Of a stretch of DNA of 64,000 nt, positions 32,729 through 43,540 are shown piece after piece. The notes beneath the pieces were generated by a model that worked only from the letters and a program-made list of their open reading frames with translations, made no database searches and was not told the origin of the DNA. The first letter of the stretch is position 1, and each line of letters begins with the position of its first letter. The position numbers and the translations under genes were made by a program. This DNA is from Micropterix aruncella (lineage: Eukaryota; Arthropoda; Insecta; Lepidoptera; Micropterigidae), in NCBI GenBank assembly GCA_944548615.1, contig OX155976.1:3114442-3178441 (forward strand). The letters run 5' to 3'.

Positions 32729-33398
32729 CAGTAAAGCGTCGATTATCCGAACGTCGGTCAACCGAACGACCGCTTAACCGAACTGCTGCGGCCGCAGACT
32801 CTCCGTTAAAAACAGAACTCGATTGTCATGAATGTGATGAAGAAGACGTTCAAGAGTGGATGAGGGTTGATGATGCAGATCCAGGGTACCAAATCATGCA
32901 GGACATCGATATTGTAGACCTCGTGACTGATAATGCTGACGCCGCCAGCATTGACTAGTGAATCAGAAAATGAAGATGAAAAAATAATTACACCTTCTGA
33001 AGCATTTACATGTATAGATACAGTCTTGCGATGGTTTGAAGCTCAAAATGAAAGCGATCAGTATCAGATATCTGTACTGAAAAAAGTGCGGGAATTAGCT
33101 GCTCATAAGCGGGTAGGCTTGCTTCGACAGACCAAAATTAAGGACTTTTTTAAGAGTTAATTCGTTCCTCTTCATGTACGTATGTATTACATACACACAT
33201 ATCTATTTTGTTCATTGGATTACTACTCACTATTGTAATAAATAAAAAAAGGTAAAACAGATTACATAGATAATACATATTATTATGTCCATATGTGGTT
33301 TTATTAATACAGTTTTTTATACAGTTCGATTATCCAAATAAATCGGTTTTCCGAACACCCTTGTCCCCCAATTAGTTCGGATAATCGACGCTCTACTG
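32729..33398 (+). mobile_element. Tigger/pogo-like element, internally deleted (670 bp)
   Basis: Terminal repeats CAGTAAAGCGTCGATTATCC and, reversed, CAGTAGAGCGTCGATTATCC, flanked by TA (32727-32728, 33399-33400). The plus frame at 32933-33160 encodes a transposase C-terminus: SEAFTCIDTVLRWFE and KRVGLLRQTKIKDFF, typical of Tigger/jerky-type transposases. The catalytic part is missing. Confidence 0.88.
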
Positions 33399-33754
33399 TA
33401 CCTAAGGGTCGCTCTTCGATTGTTGCTATCCGTTTTCTCCAAGACGTCGGTGACATTCCTGATATTAGATCAAATGAGCGAGGCACCGCAGAGTAATCGA
33501 ATTAATCCAAATAAATATTATCTTTACATAAATAAGAAGTATGTTTCCGTTTATTTTTAAAACATTACTGTGAATAAACTGACCGTCCATCTCGATGGGT
33601 TTCAGATAGTAGAAGGTTAATCTAAAACTGAATATTATCAGCCATACTAAAACGAATGTGCCATCATCTCGAAAACTAATGATCTTTTTATGTCACATTT
33701 TGATTTTCTGGCCAGTTTGATTTCCTGGCCTGATAGTTCGCCGAGGGATTACTT

Positions 33755-33806
33755 GAGATGGGCCGGACCCCAGTCGGATGGACCCGCGGCGGCTCCGTTT
33801 GTATAT
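33755..33806 (+). repeat. Family R LINE 3' end fragment
   Basis: The GATGGGCCGGACCCCAGTCG and GGCTCCGTTTGTAT blocks match the last 50 bp of family R. It ends about 36 bp from the donor of exon 5. Confidence 0.55.
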
Positions 33807-33841
33807 TCGTTCTTACTGAACTGTGAGTGTTGGTGGCTTAC

Positions 33842-34021
33842 ATTGAGTTTCTTCCAGCGCCTGGTATTCTTGCCCTCGGCGGGCGGGGTGGCGGGGGTGG
33901 CGGGGGCGCCGGCCGGCCCCGCCGCTCTGCCGGCGCCGCGGCCCCCGGAGCGGTAGCAGCTGCTCAGCACCGCGCCGCAATTCGCCTTCTCGGGTGTCAC
34001 CTCGCTTTTGATATCCGGCTT
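33842..34021 (-). CDS. Kdm5: Kdm5 exon 5 (low-complexity linker)
   Basis: A 180-bp exon, residues 195-254, phase 0 at both ends. It starts KPDIKSEVTPEKANCGAVLS and ends TRRWKKLN. The middle is a GC-rich Gly/Ala/Pro tract (repeats of GAGRAAGPAG and APATPATPP type) with strong CpG content against the AT-rich introns. The acceptor is ACAATTGCAG and the donor AAT|GTAAGC. The ARID-PHD1 linker is poorly conserved in this family, so the call rests on splice signals and phase as well as position. A 3'-end fragment of a LINE lies about 35 bp beyond its 3' end. Confidence 0.82.
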
Positions 34022-34079
34022 CTGCAATTGTTAATAATAAGCAAATGTATCATCGTAAAATGCCTTCTTGAAATGTTTT

Positions 34080-34185
34080 CAATGCCTATCGCCTAGCGAG
34101 AGGACCAGTCACAGGATACAGTGAGTGTAATGTGCACGGCGGCTTTTCAAAATTCGCAGGTGCCGACCCCGCCGCCACACCCTTG
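34080..34185 (+). repeat. Repeat family X, left part
   Basis: AATGTTTTCAATGCCTATCG and CCGACCCCGCCGCCACACCC match 41915-41995. It continues at 35620 after the D element. Confidence 0.6.
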
Positions 34186-34189
34186 TTAA

Positions 34190-35615
34190 CCCCTCACGTT
34201 GCGAGGTAAAAACACCTATCACTTTTGCGCGCGACATATTCGCGCGCAAAAAATCGACGCGAGTCAACGGCCTTGAGAAAAACGATCATAACTTATAAAC
34301 CACTAAACGGAATAAAAAAAGATAAAGAGAAAAATGATCGCATTGAAATTTGACATATAAAACATTATAACCTTATCTCGTAAAACAATTAAGATAATAA
34401 TGAATAAATATTACAAAATTGGCAAACTGAAAAAAACTCGCCTATAAAATCATTTCGATTTTTTTGTAAATACAGTTTTTGTAAATATCAAAAATTGTAA
34501 ATACAGTTATGTTCTTTATTAAATGCTTTACCAAAACGATATTTTTTTTTTACTTATTTGCATACAAAAATACGGAAAAAATATTTATTTATTCAGCCAA
34601 GAAAATTTTTATTTATTCTCGTAAAAAAAATTTTTTTTAATTTTTAATTTGTGACTACTTATGGTATTTTTTTATATGAAATTCTTTCAAAATAACTTTA
34701 TTACTACATCACTTCTTCTTAGAAATCACACCAGAACTTTGACCTTTGTCTGATATTATAGAAAAATCTAAAGTTTTGAGAGTTTCCGCGTTCGAACCTA
34801 ATAATAAACTTTGAATGCCCATAATATAAAATTCGTTAGATTTTTTCAATTATATTGTCTTATCATAGACTTATTATATGTCTAATAACTAATTACTATA
34901 CTCCAAAGAGTCACATTTCATCGAAAAACTATGGAAAATCGCACTTTTTTCTCTCATAGTAATTATCAAAACAAGTTTCATTTTCGCGAGCCATATTAGA
35001 AAAACAACATATAATGTTCAAAATACGCCTAATTATGTGATAACTTAGGATGTAAATGAAGCAATACCTATTTTATTAGTAAATTAAAGCGACATTACGT
35101 CATGTTTCGCGATATATAGGGATATTTCACAAACATTACAAAATAAAAACGGCCATTTTTTCACATTGTTGGCCATTGTTGACAAAGTGTTTTCTTCGAA
35201 AATTCGTGAAAAACAGCAAATTGATTGTGGAAATTGAATAATCCTAATGGCTAAACTACTTAAAAAGGGAAATTACTTACTTTTATCCGGTATACACTGC
35301 ACTTATATCCACAAAACACTTCACAAAACAAACACTTCGCGGAACCTATACGCCGCCGCGGGGGGGCCGATCGACACTGCTGTTTTGACGTCTAATGCTG
35401 AGTTTTTAAATCGGCGGTCGATGTTATCGTCGTTGGCCGGCGAATGAAAGATTATTTGGCCATGTCGTCCCGCGGTCAGAAAGCATTAAAGTACGACGAT
35501 TCGAATCGTAAATTGCATTTTTCGCAGCGGCGAGCGCGATATCCAAAATCGGATGTTACGGATTGTTAGGCGGCCGCCATACATGTCCCCAAATGGATGT
35601 TACGTGCTTGAGGGG
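34190..35615 (-). mobile_element. piggyBac-like element family D, copy 4, full length (1426 bp)
   Basis: TTAA at 34186-34189 and 35616-35619. One end begins CCCCTCACGTTGCGAGG and contains the dyad TTTTGCGCGC...GCGCGCAAAA. It interrupts a repeat whose related copy near 41980-42030 is continuous. Confidence 0.92.
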
Positions 35616-35619
35616 TTAA

Positions 35620-35770
35620 AATTTGCGGAGTAACAGAAGCAGTTGGCCGCCTATCCGCAAAACAACGGATGACGATTGACAGTACTTTAGACTACCCTGG
35701 ACAACGGCGGCTGCAAAGTCGCCTAAACGACGTGTTCCACAAACTTTACTCGGTAAATTCGTTGTTATCC
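35620..35770 (+). repeat. Repeat family X, right part
   Basis: ATTTGCGGAGTAACAGAAGC, GATGACGATTGACAG and CTACCCTGGACAACGGCGGC match the continuous copy at 42000-42130. Confidence 0.6.
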
Positions 35771-35911
35771 TGTTTATTTTATCATTATTATTATTATTTT
35801 TAGTACAATGTGCCTTAAGCTGCTGTGCCCATGTCGAGCCCTAATTCTAAGATTTTTCCGAACCAGAGCAATAATTTGACATTGGCACCTCTCCCCTCCA
35901 GCATTTGAGAG

Positions 35912-36236
35912 GGGCTCTCTAGACGATCAAGCATGCTTGTCAAGCATCGCGTGGCGGCCTGTGAAGGGATCATAAACCACAGAAAATATGCAATTTTTTT
36001 TTAATATTTACCAATAATGCCTAATTTTGTAGTTTTATACCAAGGAGTCACGTCATTTATCAATCAATTACGTCTACTTAGACTTAACTACTCTACTTAG
36101 TCCCTGGTATAAACTACAAAATTAGGCATTTTTGATAAACAATTAAAAAAAAAAATGCATATTTCCTGCGGTTTACGATCCCTTCCCAGCCCGCGACTCG
36201 ATGCTTGACAAGCATGCTTGATCGTCTAGAGAGTCC
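35912..36236. mobile_element. Foldback MITE, family GGGCTCTCTAGACG, copy 1 (about 325 bp)
   Basis: The left arm starts GGGCTCTCTAGACGATCAAG and the right arm mirrors it; both contain the CAAGCATGCTTG palindrome. Inverted similarity continues through ACAAAATTAGGCA almost to the centre, making a hairpin with arms over 100 bp. No coding capacity. Confidence 0.85.
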
Positions 36237-36489
36237 CAGATAATTGATTCTAAACAACTCACAAAAAATATACTGGGTGGGTTTTTTTGTGACCAAGGCA
36301 TAAGAAACTTGAAATTAATTTTCCGCTCTCTATTACCTATTTGCTAATAACTTTTTCTCACATGTGACATTACTATAGAATACGTACAACCAGTATAGAA
36401 AACATACATGCCAGACTGTACACACACCTTCAATCCTTAGGTACCAGCAAATTTTACTAACAAATGTTGATTTACATGTCCACGATGAC

Positions 36490-37110
36490 CCATGTGTTCA
36501 GGGTCGGTCACACTCACGGGTCAACACCCATCCGATGGCCTCCACGCATGGGGTGCGAACCTGGGTAGGACACTGGGTCAACCAGTCTCCCCTGGGAATC
36601 AAACCTCTGGCGCTCCTGGACGGTCTGTGCACCGAGCGGCGCAAGCCAATCGATTGTGCTCTCCGACTAACAGTCGGGGGAGTCTGGGAACTGTATTGTT
36701 TCCTATAGAGCGGGGGTGGTTGTCTACCTTACGGCGACTGCTCTTGAAATGACCATTGGCCATCCGATCCCGGTTCAGAGTCGGGCAAAGGACGCCTTGG
36801 TCCGCGATAGATTCGGTGCACACCGTTTCACCGCTTCGTAAGGGAGAGGACCGCGCAAGCGACCTCGAACTCGGAACCAATCGAGAGACCGGAGAAATCT
36901 GGTCACAATTGGAAGCAAGGGCGCGAGTGTCGGCCCGCCAGGTAACATACTGGCTATCTCGCGGTAAAGGCGTTGGTCTCTTGCGGGTTGTGGCGTAGCT
37001 AGACGTCGGATTTGTAATGTCCAAAGTCTTCTACGCTCACTGCACGGTCGATAGAACGATGAATCGTTAAAACGTCCTGCGGTGACGGGTTCGCCCGTTG
37101 TGGTTGACAT
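36490..37110 (-). repeat. GC-rich repeat family A, copy 3
   Basis: Minus-orientation copy from GACCCATGTGTTCAGGGTCG to GTTGTGGTTGACATCTCAAT. The family open frame is intact here from 37137 down past 36775, and a second frame of 141 codons also spans it. Target duplication not clear. Confidence 0.7.
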
Positions 37111-37256
37111 CTCAATATGTCCGAAATACACATTCAAAATTCAACTTAGGATTCATTCCAAATACAAAAATAACAATCGATGATACAACGCGCACTGAAT
37201 GCTAGACGCTTTAGTGAAATAAGTTTTTTTGAAACACTTAATAGATATCGCAGTCT

Positions 37257-37273
37257 GCCCCCCCCCCCCCCCT
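37257..37273. repeat. Poly-C tract
   Basis: A run of about 16 C. A similar run of about 14 G occurs at 42467-42480. Confidence 0.85.
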
Positions 37274-37448
37274 TTCCCTCCACAGATTTAGGGCTGCCCA
37301 TGATAAGTTATTTATTCGAATAATTTCGGAATAATATCAATCATTTGATTCAAGGAGACTCCCCCTGGAAGGTCTCTGGCGTCCCAGGCCTCACGGGACG
37401 CTACTGGACGGTTTGAACAGCGACAGCCAATCGGTATGTGCACTCTTA

Positions 37449-37713
37449 AGGGCTCTCTAGACGATCAAGCATGCTTGTCAAGCTTCGTCTCGCGGGCTGG
37501 GAGAGGATCGTTAACTGCAGGAAATATGCATTTTGTTTTTATATTCACCAATCAATTAGGTCTACTTAACGTGACTCCCTGGTATAAACTACAAAATTAG
37601 GCAATTTTGGTAAATATTTTTTTAATATATTTGCATATTTCCTGCGGTTTACGATCCCCTCCCAGCCCGCGACGTGATGCTTGATCATCTAGCTAGAGAG
37701 CCCCTTACTAACT
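37449..37713. mobile_element. Foldback MITE, family GGGCTCTCTAGACG, copy 2 (about 265 bp)
   Basis: Starts AGGGCTCTCTAGACGATCAA and ends CTAGCTAGAGAGCCCC; the inner ACAAAATTAGGCA and GCGGTTTACGATCCCCTCCC blocks match copy 1. TTA-like flanks suggest a Harbinger-type target, unproven. Confidence 0.8.
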
Positions 37714-37747
37714 AATGAAGGAGTATGAAGGCTATGGAAATCGACAG

Positions 37748-38043
37748 GGTGTGATTACATCAAGGACATTTCTTGTGGTGGGTGAATCAGTATGACAAAA
37801 TAAGCAACTTTTGATCATTTTTTTTAGATTTTTTATTTTTTATATATTGTAGTAAATTTTATATATTGAAGAAAAGTTTGAGAAGCATTGAGCGCGCTGC
37901 ACCATCTAGCGGTATGTAGTATATTGCAAATAAACAATATTAGCGATATTTTGCCTACCGGTAAATAGCGCATCGTTCTTGAAACTTTTTATAGAAAAAA
38001 AAAATTTTTTTTTTTTCCTTTGATGTAATTACATCCTGTCTTT
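37748..38043. mobile_element. MITE with ACAGG(G/A)TGT.ATTACATCA ends
   Basis: The left end ACAGGGTGTGATTACATCAA is mirrored by TTTGATGTAATTACATCCTGT at about 38018-38038. The interior is AT-rich without coding. A further partial repeat TCTAATCACATGCTGT follows. Inserted into the family B copy. Confidence 0.65.
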
Positions 38044-38195
38044 GATCTAATCACATGCTGTATTAGGTCTCCTAAGCAGCGGGGGGGTGGATGTTGACCC
38101 GTTTTCTTCCCTCTCTTGAAACGACCTATAGGCCACCCGATCCCTAGTGGGTATGATGGGCAAAGGAAGCCCAGGTCTGCAATAAATTCATATTG

Positions 38196-38744
38196 TTAGT
38201 TAGTTATACTGGGCGTTTCTCCGCAAGTCGACATCCAGTGTGCCTATTTTGCGTGTAACGGGGGTAGCGCTATTCCACCCACCCCAGCTCTTCGACGAAA
38301 GCCAGCAAGGCTTTCAGGTTTCCTGCCGCCTCACGCAGGGTGCCTGGGGTCCTAAGGTGTTTTGTCCTGTATACTTCTACCTGTTTACAATCTAGCAGAA
38401 TGTGTTTTGTGGTTTCTTCTGCCTCCATGCATGCTCTGTACATAGGGCTATTCGTTCCGCCCATTTTGAAGAGGTGTTTGTTTAGTGTGTTGTGTCCTGT
38501 TATCAGTCCCACTAGTTTGCGTAGTTGGGGCCTTTTTGTCCTTAGAAGTGTTTTGGTAAGTTTGTGGTTGTATTCCATTACTATTTCTTTGGTTTGTCTG
38601 CAGGTGTCTATCTCTTTCCAGTGTGTTTGATGTAGTTGTTTGTAGTGGTTGTCAAGTTGGTTGTTTATGTGCGAGTATGGTAGGGGCACGATAGGTTCGG
38701 GTCCGTATGCCGGTGTGTCTGAGCCCTTATGGGCTAGTTCATCC
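38196..38744 (-). mobile_element. I/Jockey-type LINE 3' end with target duplication
   Basis: The minus frame ends with LVGLITGHNTLNKHLFKMGG, C-M-E-A-E-E-T-T-K-H-I-L-L-D-C and LLAFVEELGWVE, the same CCHC tail as at 4891-5640 but from a diverged subfamily. A 13-bp duplication TAAATTCATATTG flanks it (38183-38195, 38745-38757). The 3' tail is TAACTAACTAA. Confidence 0.9.
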
Positions 38745-39054
38745 TAAATTCATATTGAATTACCGCTGTAATACAACAGGTAGAGGCCGCGCAAGCGACT
38801 TCTGCGCCGTAGCCGTAACCAATCGGGAGAACGGAGGTATCCTGATAATTGATTCCAGACGGAGATATCCTGCCGAAACTAATAGCCAGGGGCAAGGTGG
38901 CCTGCTGGGTTACTTTCCTAGTGCCTCGCCGTAAGGCGTTGGACTCTGGCATTGTCGACTTTGCTGGACGGTAGGTTTGTATCGACCCCAAGTCTTCTAC
39001 GCTCACCTCTTGGGAGACAGAACAATCGTTATCGTTCAAATTCCGGATAATTAT

Positions 39055-40457
39055 AATCATGCTCGCACTCATCATCTATTTGCGGAGCCGTCGTCACGCA
39101 CCAACCTAAGTCGATGGAGTCTGCTTACCCGTGCTTTGCATCACATAAATGCGCTATGTTCGACAGCGTCAGACTTTGATATTTTTTACAGCGAGCCCGC
39201 ATCTCCCAAGGTGTGGGCATTGAGGCAATATATTTTACAATGTCTACTATATGCTAAATCAAATATTAACGAACAAGAGGTCAAATATAAACGGGAATAT
39301 GCACTCCCACAATACACGCAGACGTGATGACGTTATCCTGCCTAAAGTACGCCTTACGCAGACACAAAAGTCCTTTGGATATTTGAGCTATAAGCTCTTT
39401 AACCAGCTACCACTCTCCACAAGAAAGATGGAAACAAAGGCGTTTAACCCCTCAAATGTGAGGCGTCCCTTAAGGGATGCCTTGGCAAAATGTATACAAA
39501 ATGTATATAAATTTATATAAATATAAATATAAATGTAAATGTGCGCAGCTTTATAGTAATCCGCTCTATAGTAATGCTATAGCTCTATAGTAAACCCCGC
39601 TCTATGTAAATGTAAATGTAAATGTAAATATAAATTTATATACATTTTGCCGTAGGCAACCCGAGCTAATCGCCATTCATTTGAGGGGTTAAAAGATTTA
39701 TTAAACAAAAGCTACAATCCACACATGCTTTCTATAAGCTGGGTGATTTTTTTGAGCATGCCAATTCCTTCAAATGGGAATAACATTAATATGTAACTTT
39801 CAGGTACCTCAGTTTACTTCTTATTATGAATAATAATATTATGAATTTAATATTTAATATGTAGACTACAATGTGTAATGTAACATACCTGATCATATAC
39901 ATACGTTGTTTTTTCCAATTTTGTTTTGATACTTCCTATTGTGTGATTATTTTTTGTATAAAGTGCTTGATGACTATTAATATTCTTATAATAATTATCT
40001 ATTTTATATGTATACTCAGGATTCAGCTCTATTTTTTTTAAATTTTATTTATCTGCCGTGTAAAGCCGACTTTAGTCAACGCTATTGTCGAATTAATATT
40101 TATGCTTTAATCGTTTTATATCTACATTTAAACTGACAAATTCTAATATGCGATAATTAGCTTTAATTCATAATTCATGCTTTTATTGTATATTCTGAAT
40201 AAATAAATTGAATACTGAAATACTGAATACTGAGCTACTTGTCAGAATAAAATAAATTGTTTTCACTCGTTATGTACCGTAACTTTGTAAGTTTTTTTTA
40301 AATTATCAATGCCTGTATTTGTATTTAATGCTTATTTAAACATGTTGTGTATGTACTTGTAAGAATTCTATTATTTTTTATATTTATGTGTATATTGAAT
40401 ATCAACGGATTGGTATAAACTGTTAAGTTGATTTGCTAATGAAATAAATAAATAAAT
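39055..40457 (+). mobile_element. Jockey/CR1-type LINE 3' part, interrupted by TTAA element H
   Basis: The first frames encode SSRTNLSRWSLLTRALHHIN and a frameshifted HNTRRRDDVILPKV, KSFGYLSYKLFNQLPLSTRK. The ORF is cut at TTAA (39444) by the 241-bp element H and continues after 39689 with RFIKQKLQSTHAFYKLGDFF. The 3' UTR ends at AAATAAATAAATAAATA. The LINE sits inside a family B copy. Confidence 0.75.
39448..39688. mobile_element. piggyBac-like MITE H (241 bp)
   Basis: TTAA at 39444-39447 and 39689-39692. Ends CCCCTCAAATGTGAGG and CATTCATTTGAGGGG. The left end has the palindrome GGCGTCCCTTAAGGGATGCC. The centre is built of TATAAATA/TGTAAA units and a short tandem of CTATAGTAA. Confidence 0.9.
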
Positions 40458-40502
40458 ATCCTGGGGTTGATGGGTTCGCTCGTTGTAGTCGACATCTCCA
40501 AG
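40458..40502 (-). repeat. Family B end fragment
   Basis: TCCTGGGGTTGATGGGTTC and GTAGTCGACATCTCC match the outer end of families A/B and complete the copy at 37345-39054. Confidence 0.55.
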
Positions 40503-40633
40503 TGTAGGTCCATACACTAGGCATAATTCCCGATGAATTTCAGCAGCTGCAGATCCTTTTGTACACAAAAATCGAATCACAGCACGCACTTCACAACTGG
40601 CAGGAGAAAAGATTGTCGTGGACATTATGATCT

Positions 40634-41033
40634 ACTAGCTGCGCCCAGCGGTTTCACCCGCGTGGTGATGTAAAATTGTGATAATGATGATAGAAAACCA
40701 TGTATCTTTATAAATTATAGCCTATGTCTTATTCTGATGTGTAAGCTATACATACATACAAACTTTCGCGTTTATAATATTAGTAGGATAGTAGGATCGA
40801 ATTTAAATTTCGAATGTCAGTTTCTTAGATTTTTTCCTGCTTACTTGACAGTTATCGTTATATTTTAGATAATTCACACTATATCTTTATAAATTATAGC
40901 CTATGTGTTATTCTGATGTGTAAGCTATATTATTGTAAAGTTTCATCAAAATCCATTCAGTAGTTTTTGCGTGAAAGAGTAACAAACATCCATACATACA
41001 TACAAACTTTCGCGTTTACAATATTAGTAGGAT
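40634..41033 (+). repeat. Two tandem copies of a CTAGCTGCGCCC...TTAGTAGGAT element
   Basis: The first copy begins CTAGCTGCGCCCAGCGGTTT and both end with TATTAGTAGGAT; ATAAATTATAGCCTATG occurs in each. This type is widespread in insects (RTE-like tails). The second copy keeps the CATACATACATACAAACTTTC stretch. Confidence 0.65.
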
Positions 41034-41189
41034 ATTCACCGATAGGCAAACGATTACTGAATCAAAACGACTGCAGTGGGTATCCTAAATAGCCACTAGA
41101 TGGCCCTGTATGCGTGAAACTATGTTCAGACCTGCCAATATTTAAATATAAGCCAACAGCCCTTACTTTATGCCTCGTATCATACTTAC

Positions 41190-41347
41190 AATATCTGTCC
41201 GTCCTCCTTTTGTGAATAGATCGTAAGGATAGAGTATCTTCTCGTAGTGGTTCTTGAGAATGGTGCCAATTCCCTTGCCCTGCGGATGCCCCATCATAGA
41301 AGCAATTTTGGACCATTTTCTCTCCGCTGTGCAGCAATCAAATCCAC
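41190..41347 (-). CDS. Kdm5: Kdm5 exon 4 (ARID, second half)
   Basis: Residues 142-194. It reads G-F-D-C-C-T-A-E-R-K-W-S-K-I then MGHPQGKGIGTILKNHYEKI and LYPYDLF, the C-terminal ARID helices conserved in KDM5. The acceptor is TATTTTGCAG with two leading bases completing the codon from exon 3. The donor is ATT|GTAAGTA, phase 0. The following GGRTDI is where the family leaves the ARID for the linker to PHD1. Confidence 0.95.
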
Positions 41348-41639
41348 CTGCAAAATACAAAATATTCATTATATCACAGGTGGGCAATGCAGAATGGGAT
41401 TTTAGGTTCCGAACATCACTGTATAGAACATCCCTGTGGTAGTGAATATTTTTAGGACTTATTTTCCCAGTTCGTGAAATTAACTAAATCTGGTCTATTA
41501 TTGATGCTAATCAAGATATTCCAAGTCTGACAAGGATACCTATGTAAACATATTTAAATGCCTATGTAAATTCCAGGACATCTTTTCATCCAGGAGTAGT
41601 CTGAGGATTATATTGTATATTTTGGGGTCAGAATACAAA

Positions 41640-41905
41640 ACTGTGGTTTAGCTCGTTGGACAAACGAAACGGCCCATAGTCACTCGACTGATAAAACACA
41701 TCAAAGCTGCTAAAAACATTCAGCAAGAAAAATTGGAGATATGCAAACACATATTGGATAGCGGAAGTAACCACTGGATGCAATTTCAAAATCCCATTGG
41801 GCTATTGAAAGAACAGTTTTACTTTCTCCATATGATCCAGGACGCCATTGCAATAAGAAGAACCACGAACAAGACGACGGTTACAAGCTCTCTACTACGT
41901 GGAAC
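41640..41905 (+). repeat. Possible Penelope-like element C-terminal fragment
   Basis: The open frame from 41733 encodes CKHILDSGSNHWMQF, FYFLHMIQDAIAIRR and a Lys/Thr tail. The spacing of His, Asn and the A-I-x-I-R-R end resembles the GIY-YIG tail of Penelope-like retroelements. No catalytic GIY-YIG motif is preserved, so this is tentative. Confidence 0.3.
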
Positions 41906-42187
41906 CCTCTTCTTAAAATGTTTTCAATGCCTATACAGTGTGTTGTGTGCATGGCGGTTTTTTTTAATTCACACGCGCAGACCCCGCTGCGCCTCCTCCG
42001 TTATAATTTGCGAAGTTATAGCAGCAGTTTGCCGCCAGCCCGCAGATGACGATTGGCAGCACTTTAGTCTACCCTGGACAACAGCGGCTGCAAAATCGGG
42101 TGCTACAGCGGTAAATTCGTTTCATCCTATTTATAAAGTCAAACAACTGCGATAGTCTTCGATTTCATAACACTGACATACTCATCT
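41905..42187 (+). repeat. Repeat family X, continuous copy, split from its end by A4
   Basis: AAAATGTTTTCAATGCCTAT to CACTGACATACTCATCT. It represents the empty-site relative of the D4 insertion. It resumes at 42847 with a 14-bp duplication and runs to about 42925. Confidence 0.6.
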
Positions 42188-42846
42188 CAGTGTCCCAACT
42201 CAAGGGAGTTAATGGACCCTTGCCGAGTTGGCCACAAAGACCCATTCTGCTCAGGGTTGGTCACAATCATGGGTCAACACCTATCCGACGGCCTCCACGC
42301 ATGAAGTGCGAGCCTGGGTAGGACTCTGGCCTTATGGTTAGTTTCCCCTGGGAATCAACCTTCTGGCCTGGACGGTCTGCGCACCGTGCAGCGTAAGCCA
42401 ATCGACTGTGCACTCTGACTAACAGTTGGAGGAGTCTGGAAGCAGTACTGTTTCCTATATAGAGCGGGGGGGGGGGGGGTGGTTGCGGACCTTACGGCGA
42501 CTGCTCACAAAGGACGCTGTGGTCCGCGATAGATTCGGTAAACACCGTTTCACCGCTTCGTAAGGGAGAGGACCGCGCAAGCGACCTCGAACTCGTAACC
42601 AATCGAGAGACTGGAGTAATCTGGTCACAATTTGAAGTAAGAGTGTGAGTGTAAGCCCGCCGGGTAACACTCCTGCTATCTCGGCTATCTCGCGGTTAAG
42701 GCGTTGGCCTCTTACGGGTTTGTGGCGGAGCTAGATGGTGGAATGTTTTGTCCAAGTCTTCTGCACTCACTCCAGGGATATAGAACGACTAATCGTTAAA
42801 ACTTCCTGAGGTGACGGGCTCGCCCGCTGTAGTCGACAACCCTAGT
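42188..42846 (-). repeat. GC-rich repeat family A, copy 4 (659 bp) with 14-bp target duplication
   Basis: Bounded by TGACATACTCATCT at 42174-42187 and 42847-42860. Landmarks are the same as copy 3. It carries a G run of about 14 where other copies have GGGGGTGG, and a deletion of part of the centre. The family frame is open at 42455-42670. Confidence 0.85.
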
Positions 42847-43014
42847 TGACATACTCATCTATGTTTGTGGAAAAACTCAATGAAAGCGAACTGTCAAATG
42901 GATTTATAGGTTAGGAATTACTATTTGAAAGAACACATTATCATTAAAACAACAAAAAAAAACAAAGAAAAAATCGCAAAAAAAACCATGCAAATATTAT
43001 TATTATATAACAGG

Positions 43015-43430
43015 CAGGCAGCTTAAGCTGACGCGCCTGAGTTCGTGCTTGCATTACACTTTTTGTGGAATAATACCAGTTTATATTTAAAGTCATTGAC
43101 ACTTTTGGTATTGATCACTTCACTTGGGAGAGCATTACATTCGTTTACCACTCGACTACTGGTGAAATGTTTCTTGGAATTTGAATGGAATGATTCACGC
43201 TGGAGTTTCAGATGATTCCACGCAGATGTGTGTTAGTGTTCACGGTGTAGATAGTCTGCAACCCAGGAACGTCATACGATGCAGTCTTATATGTCTCAAT
43301 TAGGTCACCCCGTGTCCTCAGAGTGGTCAAACCGAGAGCCGACAATCTTTCCTCGTATGTTAGATGCATGAAGTTAAAAGGCAATTTAGTCGCTCTTAGC
43401 TGGACCTTCTCTAGTACGTGCAAAATGCAC
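43015..43430 (-). mobile_element. CR1/Jockey-type LINE ORF C-terminus
   Basis: Minus frame: HVLEKVQLRATKLPFNFMHL, YEERLSALGLTTLRTRGDLI, E-T-Y-K-T-A-S-Y-D-V-P-G-L-Q-T, closely matching the copy at 1-300. It ends about 110 bp before Kdm5 exon 3. Confidence 0.75.
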
Positions 43431-43540
43431 AGGAAAGTGTTTTTTGTTACAACCTCCTAATGTATACCGATTCTTCTTGATCCATTAAAACCAATGTCAT
43501 TTTGTTCCATTTTCAGATTTAAAGAACATAATCTACCCAC

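Larger units (their letters stand above)
37345..39054 (-). repeat. Repeat family B, copy 4, with three nested insertions
   Basis: Family B landmarks (GACGCTACTGGACGGTTTG, CCTAAGCAGCGGGGGGGTGG, GAGATATCCTGCC, GTGCCTCGCCGTAAGGCGTTGG) are present in order but split by a foldback MITE (37449-37713), another MITE (37748-38043) and a LINE (38196-38744). Its far end is probably the piece at 40458-40502, separated by a further LINE. Confidence 0.65.

Noticed and set aside
33690..34096. Gly/Ala-rich plus-strand frames over Kdm5 exon 5
   Set aside because: Antisense shadows of a GC-rich exon; the minus frame has acceptor, donor and matching phase.
36599..37137. Overlapping 141- and 120-codon frames in family A as a host gene
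   Set aside because: They lie within a multi-copy repeat; kept only as a repeat-encoded frame to test.
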